From an uncultured Bacteroidota bacterium (GTDB taxonomy: Bacteria; Bacteroidota; Bacteroidia; B-17B0; Aurantibacillaceae), in the NCBI GenBank assembly GCA_903834765.1, contig CAILKE010000016.1, forward strand, positions 66,686 to 99,343: a DNA stretch of 32,658 nucleotides. The letters are read 5' to 3'. Numbering within the stretch: the first letter of the stretch is position 1; every line of letters starts with the position of its first letter. Shown here one piece after another: positions 26,155-32,658 of the stretch. The position numbers were made by a program, and so were the translations under genes. The notes under the pieces were generated by a model. It did no database searches, had not been told where the DNA came from, and saw only the letters and a program-made list of their open reading frames with translations.

Positions 26155-26209
26155 TGTCATTTCGAGATGTCACACTGAGCGAAGGCGAAGTGGAGTCGAG
26201 AAGTATCAG
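26155..26209. repeat. Dispersed palindromic intergenic repeat (REP-like)
   Basis: The element after groEL contains GAGCGAAGGCGAAGTGGAG flanked by TTTCGA and TCGAGA, with CACT/AGTG arms inside, so it can fold into an imperfect hairpin. This GAGCGAAG-x-CGAAGT pattern is one I recall as a common dispersed intergenic repeat of Bacteroidota genomes. It is GC-richer than its surroundings. No second copy lies in this window. Confidence 0.55.
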
Positions 26210-26233
26210 TTGAACACAAATAATATAATTTAA

Positions 26234-26265
26234 AAAAACGCCTCACATTTATGTGAGGCGTTTTT
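26234..26265. terminator. Strong bidirectional terminator between groEL and the lipoprotein gene
   Basis: AAAAACGCCTCACAT (26234-26248) and ATGTGAGGCGTTTTT (26251-26265) form a 15-bp perfect stem with a T tract on both strands. It serves both groEL and the convergent gene ending at 26287. Confidence 0.9.
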
Positions 26266-26286
26266 GTTTTGACAGGGGAATTAAAA

Positions 26287-26739
26287 TTAGTTTTCGTTAA
26301 TAATTTTTGTTGGAGCTGTTGTGGTATTTTTAACAGAGATTTTAAAAGTATAAATTATTTTATTGTCGTCTTCATCATGCTCTTTTTTTCCATTATGGTT
26401 TTCGCAATTACCATGATGACCTCCCTTACCGCCTTCTTTTTCAGGCTCTTCAAATGAAGTAACCTCAACTTCATCAACTCCTGAAAAATTTAATTTTGGA
26501 GAGTAATTAAATAAAGTTGCCTCATTAACTTTATCTAATTCACTTACTAAAAATGATTGAGATTGTTTTGTGATTGATAAATCCGTCTTTTCTGTTCCAA
26601 AGTTATATTGATATGAATTATTTGCATCAATAGTTACATCGACAGTTTGATAAGTAGTTACGCCTTGTTTGTGTTTTTTACAAGATTGAAATGCCAAACT
26701 AGATAATAGCACTGCGCCTAAAAAGATTTTTATTTTCAT
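26287..26739 (-). CDS. Small lipoprotein with His/Gly/acidic-rich segment
   Basis: A 150-residue protein that I cannot assign to a family. A lipoprotein signal ends at LAFQSC (Cys20), followed by a basic KKHKQ. The middle (about 30-95) looks beta-rich, with VDVTIDANNSYQYNFG and a second strand-rich part around LFNYSPKLNFSGVDEVEV. Residues about 99-125 are extremely rich in Glu, Gly, His, Asn and Asp (GGKGGHHGNCENHNGKKEHD), which could bind metal ions; this is inference from composition. The C-terminus returns to strands (IIYTFKISVKN). Probably in the periplasm or outer-membrane leaflet. It is convergent with groEL and downstream of the giant T9SS gene's end, with 167 nt between its start and that gene's stop. 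Confidence 0.65.
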   Translation of the reverse strand: MKIKIFLGAVLLSSLAFQSCKKHKQGVTTYQTVDVTIDANNSYQYNFGTEKTDLSITKQSQSFLVSELDKVNEATLFNYSPKLNFSGVDEVEVTSFEEPEKEGGKGGHHGNCENHNGKKEHDEDDNKIIYTFKISVKNTTTAPTKIINEN

Positions 26740-26906
26740 GATAATTTAATTTTAATTAAAACTACATCATTTTTTTTATATTCAATAAAAATATGAAGAT
26801 AATTTCAATAAATGAGGTGAATCTGATGAATTCAAAGTTGTATTTAAATTACATGAATGAATTTTTATCTGCTTAAAGTATTTGTAATTCTAATGAAAAA
26901 ATTAAT

Positions 26907-29900
26907 TTACTCTTTTACAAATTTCCCAATCTTTAATAATTGACCTTTTTCATCATATAATTTTATAAAATAAAGACCATTGCTAAATGATGATACATCA
27001 ATAGAAGCAGCAGCCTCTTTATTTAAAACTATTTGCCCAACACTATTTATAACTTTAATTGTTGCATATTTTATTGAACTTTTAATATATAATTGAGTAG
27101 ACGTTGGATTGGGGTAAACCTCAATATTTTGAAGTGATGCTAAATCTTCAATGCCAACAGTTGATACTAAATTTAAAGTCACTACAATAGTTGTATCACC
27201 GCAAGAACCTGCGCCAACTATACATCTAAATGTTTGATTGTTGTTACTAGAACCAACGTTGCTTATGGTTAATGTGGGTGTATTAACCCCGCTATACTGA
27301 CCAGCATTACTTAAATTTTGAAAGCCTAGCCCTAAATTTGTTTGCCATTGTAATGATGCGCCAGCTGTTGCTGATACAGTAAATACAGCACTTGTGCCCG
27401 AAAGAACCGATTGATTTGTTGGCTGAGAGGTTATTGCTGAATTAGGATCAACAGTTACAGTTAGTGTTTGTGGTGACGAAGCGCAATTTTGAGAAGAATA
27501 GCCTGTTACCGTATATGTGCTTGTGCTTATGGGGCTTACTATTGCTGAACCGCCTGAATATGAATATGTAATTGCACCACTTGAAGTAATGGTGTAACTA
27601 TTACCTGAACAAATTGTTCCATTAGAGACTGAAATAATTGGCGTTTGATTAACAGTTACGCTTAACGTTTTTGTATCGCTGCAATTATTAGATAAACCTG
27701 TAACTGTATAATTAGTGTTTATGTTTGGTGTTACTGAAATAGAGTTCGTTGTTGCTCCATTATCCCAAATGTAGCTTGTTGCACCACTTGCATTAATAAC
27801 TGCATTTGATCCTGAACAAATTGTAGCACTATTAACGGCAACAGTTGGAGTTTGATTAACATTTACGTTAACGGTTTTTGTATCACTACAGCCATTAGTT
27901 GTTCCAATAACAACATAGTTAGTATTTACAATAGGTGATACATTTAAAGAAGGAGATGTTGCTCCTGTATTCCAACTATAACTTACAGCACCACTTGCTA
28001 TTAAATTTGTAGAATTACCCGAACAGATAGTAGCATTGCTAATAGCTAAAGTTGGCGTTGCCTTTACAGTAACACTTACTGTTTTTGTGTTTATACAACC
28101 GTTAGTAGTGCCAGTAACTGTATAATTAGTGTTTACGTTTGGCGTTACTGAAATCATTGACGTTGCAGAACCTGTGTTCCAACTATAAGTAGTGGCGCCA
28201 CTTGCCGTTATGTTTGCAGAATTACCTGAACAGATAGTAGCGTTACTTACTGCAACTGTTGGAGTTGCGTATACAGTAACATTAATTGTATTTGAAGTAG
28301 CAGAACAATTATTGTTATTAGTAATTGTTACTGCATAATTACCAGCTACTGAGGCCGTATAACTTGATAGTGTTGCTGCACTGATATTTGTACCATTATT
28401 TTTCCATTGATAAGTTAAACCTATTCCCGTATTGGCATTTAGTACCAATGAATTTCCCTGACAGAAAGTTGCTGAACCACTTGTTGTTACACTTGCTATT
28501 GGTAAAGCATTAACAGTTAATGTTTGGTTACCCGCAGCATTACCAAGTGTATTTGAAATGTTAACCGCACCCGTAACAGCCACAGATGGAGTGATGGTTA
28601 TAATTGTTGAAGATACGACTGTGAATGGTACGCTGTTAGATCCAACACTAACTGAAGTAACACCTGTAAAGCCCGCACCCGTAATCGTTATTGTTTCATT
28701 TACACAAGCAGTGGTTGAAGAAATAGATGCTACTGTTGGCGGATTACCTGAATTAAACAAATCGGTGGTTGCAAAAAATGGCTGATACCTCCTTTGAATT
28801 ACTTTAAACTTACCACCTATATAAGCCTTGTCTGGTGCTAAATAAATTACCCTCACTATATCGTCAGGTTGCGGTATCCAATAGCTGACTCTATTTGATA
28901 GTGTTTTAATTACAGCGGCATTATCTATTGTCTGACCACAATTTGCATAACTAAAACCACCCCCTGAGTATAATGATGAATCAGCAGTAGCGAGTGCATT
29001 TACAGTGGTAGTGTTTGCAATACCGGTATTTAGTGAAGTAATGGTATTAGTAGTTACATTAAATTCTGCTAAACTATTAATAGCAGTATTACTTATGGAT
29101 GTAAAATTACCACCTATATATAATTTATTGCCTTTAACAGCTAATGCATTTACTGTGTTATTGGCATTAGGATCAATTGCAAGTAAACCGCTTGTTGAAA
29201 TTCGATAGGCTGCTACCCTATTTCTTGTCTGACCACCTATACTAGTAAACACCCCACCAATAAATAAAGTATCTCCACTGATAGCTAAAGCATTTATATT
29301 ATTGTTTGCAGTAGGGTTAAAAGCAGATGCTCCACCAGTTAAAGTAGATAATGAAGCAATTTTTGCACGAGCACCTCCACCAATATTAGCAAATGCTCCC
29401 CCAACAAATAGATTATTTCCTGAAAGGGCCAAAGCATTTACAGTCCCGTCTGCATTAGGATTCCAACCTGTGGCAATTCCTGTAGTGCCATTTACTTGGG
29501 CAATTCTGTTTTTGGAAATTGATCCGTTTACTGTTGTAAAGTCGCCACCCATATACAAATAGTTGCCATCCGCATAAACTGAACGAACTATGTTGTTGGT
29601 ATTCGCATCAAAGGTTAATAAAGAACCAGTGGTGGCATCTACTGCAGCTACATTGTTTCGCGCACTGGCACCTACAATGCAAAATGTGCCACCTGCAAAA
29701 ATATTCGTACTGTTGGTTGCCATTGATAGCACATTATAATTTGTTCCTTTTATACCTACTACATTAGGGTTCCAAGCATTAGCTGCACCCGAGCTAACAT
29801 TCAGGGAAGCCAAACGGCTACGAGTAGCACCCCCTATGTTTGAAAAACTACCTCCAGCAATTAAATTTCCGTTTAAAACAGACATTGAATAGACTGTACT

Positions 29901-31784
29901 ATCTGCATTAGCATTAAAACTGTTAGCTAACACATTAAGGTAATTTAACCCCGCAATATAGTTTCTTGCAGCACCACCAATAGTGGTAAATTTACCAGCA
30001 GTATATAATACATTGTTGTAAAATGCAAAATCATGTATACGGTTATTTGCAGCAAAATCATAAGGATCAATTGTAAAACCTGGCAATGTATATCCAGCAC
30101 CTCTTCCCTTTGCAACTCCCGAAATATTTGTAAAATCACCACCCACATATAATTTAGTACCGTTAACCAACAGTTTGTAAACTGCGGCATTAGGGTTAGG
30201 TGCCCAAGTAGTAGCTTGTAAATAGGTGGTATCAAGCACACCCAAATAATTTCGGGTTGCCCCGCCAATAGAGGTAAAATTACCACCCAATATTATTTTA
30301 TCGGCATAAAGTTGCATGGTTCTGACTGTGTTGTTACAGTATGCGTTCCAGAATAATGGAGTACCTGTTGTTTTATCAATTTTTGCAATATAATTATTTA
30401 CTAAACCTTTAATGGTGGTAAATGCACCTCCTACATATAAATTTGAACCATACATAGCAAGTGTATAAACAGCTCCGTTAGGAACAGGTTTAAAATTAAC
30501 ATCTACCGAACCATTTGCATTAATATGCGCAAGATTAGATACTGTATTATAATTACCAACTCTGTTAAATGTGCCCCCAATATACCATCCTCCATTACCA
30601 TCTGGCAGGGTAACATTCACAGTACCATATACTCTTGGCATGGTTGTATTGGCTGCACCACTAATCTCACTAATTTGTGCACTACTACCAGTAACTGGAC
30701 CCACAGCATTAAAATCTCCTCCATAATATACTGAGTTACCATTGCGATGAATAGTATATACCTCGCCATTAGGTCCGACCCAATTGTCTTGAGCACCAAT
30801 GGTAGAAACGTTTAGTGAAGCTGTGTAGTCTTGATTACCGGTAAAAGAAGTATTGGTAACTTGACAAGTATAAGAACCTGAGCTGCAAACTGTAATAGAT
30901 TGAGTTGTTTCCCCTGTTGACCATAGGTATGTTTCACCACTAGCTGCTGCTGTAAGAGTGACACATTCCCCATTTATTAATGGGTTAGAAGTGGAAGAAG
31001 TTATTAATGGTGAAGACTCGTAAAACTCTATTTCTCCAATTGATAAAGAATTTACCGTTTGTGAACAATTCCAGTTATAATAGCGATCATAAGGGGGTGT
31101 ACTATTTATTTTATAGGAAGCATTTATAGTTTGCGTAAATGCTTGAATGCTTGGAAAATAAATTCTAAAGAATCTTGAAGCTTTGTTATCAATTGGAATT
31201 GAAAAATCAATATTTTGTCCAGAAATAACCAAGGAAGTGTCTTTTATTTGTTGCCATGGTCCAAAAACTGAAGCACCTGTGAAAATTTGAATTTGAAAAG
31301 TACTTGATGAAGGGGTGTTAAATTGAAAACTAGTGTAACCTGTGCCAAGTCCACCGATGCAACTTCCTGAATATGTTGAACAATAAGTATTAGAACAAGC
31401 CAGACCAGAAGGACTTGTAATACAACCGGAAGCTATACCGCATGCCTTTAATATTACTTTTGAATTTATAATAGTTCTTTGAATATCTAAAATCATCTCG
31501 GAGCCAGATGCAAAATACCCTTTCTGTAAATTCCAATTCATACATTGGCTTGAAAAAGTATTATCTATAGCTCCTGAAGATGTTTTTGCAGGTGAACAGC
31601 AACCAGAGTAGCTTCCAGATAAAAGAGCTGGAGTTGTAAGATTACCATCAAAAAGCTGAGAAGGATTTGAAGGTAAGGACCCAATACCGCTGACATAAAA
31701 ACTAGTTTGGTTTGGAATAAGTGTTTGACCATTTATTATAAGCTTTAAATTTATTACTAAAAATAATATTAGATTTTTTTTCAT
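26907..31784 (-). CDS. Giant secreted T9SS-sorted protein with 14 DUF5122-type propeller repeats and Ig-like repeats
   Basis: A 1625-residue surface or secreted protein. The start at 31784 gives a direct signal peptide (MKKNLILFLVINLKLIINGQ); a longer frame to 31829 is unlikely. Order: F5/8-type-C-like galactose-binding domain (about 20-255, ending SLSIGEIEFYE, rich in Cys); an Ig-like domain (255-328); 14 repeats with the core Y-x-GG-x-F-T-x-I (about 330-1010), typical of DUF5122/delta-60 beta-propellers; an IPT/TIG domain (about 1015-1093); an Ig-like domain; four 69-residue Cys-containing repeats (1174-1448); an Ig-like domain with SQPTNQSVLSGTSAVF; and a type A T9SS domain starting IEVYPNPTSTQLYI. 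No catalytic motif is seen, so binding or adhesion is the likely role. It starts 14 nt after the stop of the PD-(D/E)XK gene. Confidence 0.88.
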   Translation of the reverse strand: MKKNLILFLVINLKLIINGQTLIPNQTSFYVSGIGSLPSNPSQLFDGNLTTPALLSGSYSGCCSPAKTSSGAIDNTFSSQCMNWNLQKGYFASGSEMILDIQRTIINSKVILKACGIASGCITSPSGLACSNTYCSTYSGSCIGGLGTGYTSFQFNTPSSSTFQIQIFTGASVFGPWQQIKDTSLVISGQNIDFSIPIDNKASRFFRIYFPSIQAFTQTINASYKINSTPPYDRYYNWNCSQTVNSLSIGEIEFYESSPLITSSTSNPLINGECVTLTAAASGETYLWSTGETTQSITVCSSGSYTCQVTNTSFTGNQDYTASLNVSTIGAQDNWVGPNGEVYTIHRNGNSVYYGGDFNAVGPVTGSSAQISEISGAANTTMPRVYGTVNVTLPDGNGGWYIGGTFNRVGNYNTVSNLAHINANGSVDVNFKPVPNGAVYTLAMYGSNLYVGGAFTTIKGLVNNYIAKIDKTTGTPLFWNAYCNNTVRTMQLYADKIILGGNFTSIGGATRNYLGVLDTTYLQATTWAPNPNAAVYKLLVNGTKLYVGGDFTNISGVAKGRGAGYTLPGFTIDPYDFAANNRIHDFAFYNNVLYTAGKFTTIGGAARNYIAGLNYLNVLANSFNANADSTVYSMSVLNGNLIAGGSFSNIGGATRSRLASLNVSSGAANAWNPNVVGIKGTNYNVLSMATNSTNIFAGGTFCIVGASARNNVAAVDATTGSLLTFDANTNNIVRSVYADGNYLYMGGDFTTVNGSISKNRIAQVNGTTGIATGWNPNADGTVNALALSGNNLFVGGAFANIGGGARAKIASLSTLTGGASAFNPTANNNINALAISGDTLFIGGVFTSIGGQTRNRVAAYRISTSGLLAIDPNANNTVNALAVKGNKLYIGGNFTSISNTAINSLAEFNVTTNTITSLNTGIANTTTVNALATADSSLYSGGGFSYANCGQTIDNAAVIKTLSNRVSYWIPQPDDIVRVIYLAPDKAYIGGKFKVIQRRYQPFFATTDLFNSGNPPTVASISSTTACVNETITITGAGFTGVTSVSVGSNSVPFTVVSSTIITITPSVAVTGAVNISNTLGNAAGNQTLTVNALPIASVTTSGSATFCQGNSLVLNANTGIGLTYQWKNNGTNISAATLSSYTASVAGNYAVTITNNNNCSATSNTINVTVYATPTVAVSNATICSGNSANITASGATTYSWNTGSATSMISVTPNVNTNYTVTGTTNGCINTKTVSVTVKATPTLAISNATICSGNSTNLIASGAVSYSWNTGATSPSLNVSPIVNTNYVVIGTTNGCSDTKTVNVNVNQTPTVAVNSATICSGSNAVINASGATSYIWDNGATTNSISVTPNINTNYTVTGLSNNCSDTKTLSVTVNQTPIISVSNGTICSGNSYTITSSGAITYSYSGGSAIVSPISTSTYTVTGYSSQNCASSPQTLTVTVDPNSAITSQPTNQSVLSGTSAVFTVSATAGASLQWQTNLGLGFQNLSNAGQYSGVNTPTLTISNVGSSNNNQTFRCIVGAGSCGDTTIVVTLNLVSTVGIEDLASLQNIEVYPNPTSTQLYIKSSIKYATIKVINSVGQIVLNKEAAASIDVSSFSNGLYFIKLYDEKGQLLKIGKFVKE
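27441..28265 (-). repeat. Four in-frame 207-bp Ig-like repeats
   Basis: Units start at 28265, 28058, 27851 and 27644, an exact 207-bp spacing. Each encodes TP-x-(V/L/I), S/N-x-TICSG, SGA, then Y-x-VxG, and two Cys. They match the 70-residue units of the M43 protease at the pattern level, so both belong to the same module family. Confidence 0.85.
28750..30795 (-). repeat. Array of 14 propeller-blade repeats with GG-x-F core
   Basis: The cores, in order, are YYGGDF, YIGGTF, YVGGAF, ILGGNF, YVGGDF, YTAGKF, IAGGSF, FAGGTF, YMGGDF, FVGGAF, FIGGVF, YIGGNF, YSGGGF and YIGGKF. Spacing is about 45-50 residues. Between cores the pattern N-x-(I/L)-A-x-(L/V), then W-x-PN, then V-x-x-L recurs, as in DUF5122/delta-60 repeats. 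Confidence 0.8.
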
Positions 31785-31797
31785 TTTATTTAGTTGG

Positions 31798-32436
31798 TTA
31801 ATTATTAACATTATTATTTTTGAACTCATAAATATTCCACATTTTTTTTCTGCCTTTAAATAAGCGCAATGCTATAACTACATTATGTTTTATGACGCAT
31901 TCTAACATTTTTTTACTCATTCCAAACTCCAATTTCCTTTCTAAATCTTTTTTAGAGCCAGTATATATAAAAACAGCATTTTTAAATTGTAAAGCGGAAA
32001 GCTTGTAAAACAATAATTTTTGTATATCATTAATAATATTAATTCTACTTGCACCATCCATTTTTAACTCAGCAACCAACAACTGATTATCTATATTATC
32101 CTGACCAGTATGAAAAACAATATCAGGAGAAATTTTTTTTGGATGAAAATCCCCAATACATAAATTGTTAATAATAGCTGAAGGCATTTTGGTTTTCTCT
32201 AAATGAAGTTTTATGTGTTTCACTAAATCCGTATGGATTCTTCCAACTTCATAATATCCATTATCCTGTAATTTTCTTAACTGATGGTAAAGTTCTGCAT
32301 TAAAAACACGCTCAGGCTTTTGTAAAATATTTTCATTACCTAAATGTCTCATTTGAAAATATTCTTCACCAACCTGATTTAGTCCGGCAATTAAAAAATT
32401 TTCAGATGGTGTTAATGTTTGTTTTTCGACTATCAT
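31798..32436 (-). CDS. PD-(D/E)XK nuclease-fold protein of unknown role
   Basis: A 212-residue protein without signal peptide, so cytoplasmic. The region ISPDIVFHTGQDNIDNQLLVAELKMD carries Pro104-Asp105 and, after a hairpin, Glu123-x-Lys125, the PD...(E)xK arrangement of restriction-endonuclease-like folds. An upstream Glu48 in VFNAELYHQLRKL could complete the metal site. A helix follows with DIQKLLFYKLSAL, again as in the fold. This is pattern-based; I do not recognise a specific family, and methylase or helicase partners that would make it a restriction system are absent. The C-terminus is basic, with FKGRKKMWNIYEF. It lies 14 nt upstream of the giant T9SS gene in the same direction. DNA or RNA cleavage is inferred; it could equally be an inactive relative. 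Confidence 0.65.
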   Translation of the reverse strand: MIVEKQTLTPSENFLIAGLNQVGEEYFQMRHLGNENILQKPERVFNAELYHQLRKLQDNGYYEVGRIHTDLVKHIKLHLEKTKMPSAIINNLCIGDFHPKKISPDIVFHTGQDNIDNQLLVAELKMDGASRINIINDIQKLLFYKLSALQFKNAVFIYTGSKKDLERKLEFGMSKKMLECVIKHNVVIALRLFKGRKKMWNIYEFKNNNVNN

Positions 32437-32658
32437 ATTATTTTGTTAAAAATCAGGACCGAGCAAAAAAGACTATAAATTACTTTTACAAATAATTTTT
32501 TCAAAAAATCAATAACAATGTTAATTTTAATAGTTAAAAAATATTGTTTATACGAGGTATAATAAATTCTTATATATAATACCGGTAACGTTATCTTTTG
32601 GGCTTGGGTGATAGTTAGGATTAGGATGAAAACGAGGACGGGACTCGGTTTAGGGTTA
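32437..32658. other. Gene-free window end with an abrupt GC-richer tail
   Basis: No ORF, RNA gene or hairpin that I can support. Bases 32437-32580 are very AT-rich. From about 32581 the composition shifts to G-rich on the plus strand, with short iterations (TTAGGAT followed by TAGGAT) and an end reading TTTAGGGTTA. This could be an intergenic repeat or a contig-end artefact. Confidence 0.4.

Noticed and set aside
31785-31829. Extended start for the giant T9SS gene at 31829
   Set aside because: It would overlap the PD-(D/E)XK gene's end and place 15 residues before a typical signal peptide beginning MKKN.
32640-32658. True telomere repeat at the window end
   Set aside because: Only one or two imperfect copies are present and the gene content is plainly that of a bacterial chromosome.

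Overview
The window comes from a bacterium of the phylum Bacteroidota. The DNA is AT-rich. Three genes encode secreted proteins with C-terminal sorting domains of the type IX secretion system (T9SS). Promoter-like boxes fit the Bacteroidota -7 consensus TAnnTTTG, Shine-Dalgarno motifs are weak or absent, and an EnvC-like gene lies beside a TPR lipoprotein and a DUF4292 lipoprotein. A free-living member of the Flavobacteriales or a related order is my inference. No 16S or other taxonomic marker is present to settle it.

Layout. 1-4829 (minus): a compact cell-envelope operon running sugar-nucleotidyltransferase, TPR lipoprotein, DUF4292 lipoprotein and EnvC-like LytM/M23 protein, the last cut by the window edge. 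4951-6446 (minus): aroA overlapping a small membrane-protein gene. 6509-8602 (plus): hemL, divergent from aroA, then a PhoB/OmpR-type response regulator with no kinase beside it. 8655-11375: single genes in alternating orientation, namely a double-thioredoxin protein, a T9SS-sorted protein and a YdcF-like lipoprotein. 11537-14175 (plus): a RecQ-family helicase with a probable UUG start, followed 11 nt later by an RsmI-like methyltransferase. 14351-18538 (plus): a 1395-aa M43 (cytophagalysin-type) metalloprotease carrying seven 70-aa Cys-paired repeats, then a terminator and a short IS-end-like inverted repeat. 18689-20186 (minus): an unrecognised acidic protein and an ACMSD-type amidohydrolase. 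20429-26141 (plus): housekeeping genes for PIN-PhoH ATPase, plsX-fabH and groES-groEL. 26287-32436 (minus): a small lipoprotein, a 1625-aa T9SS-sorted protein with 14 propeller-type repeats plus Ig-like repeats, and a PD-(D/E)XK nuclease-fold protein.

Most of the window is chromosomal core: envelope assembly, aromatic amino-acid and tetrapyrrole synthesis, initiation of fatty-acid and phospholipid synthesis, and chaperonins. The accessory layer is the set of T9SS-exported repeat proteins. Two unrelated giants, about 8 kb apart and on opposite strands, carry the same family of roughly 70-aa cysteine-bearing modules. I found no rRNA, tRNA, CRISPR array, intact transposase, or convincing new multi-gene system. 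The best leads are the higher-order duplication in the protease gene, the 14-repeat propeller array, the PD-(D/E)XK protein upstream of it, two mutually exclusive hairpins between groES and groEL, the odd recQ start, and the IS-end-like remnant.
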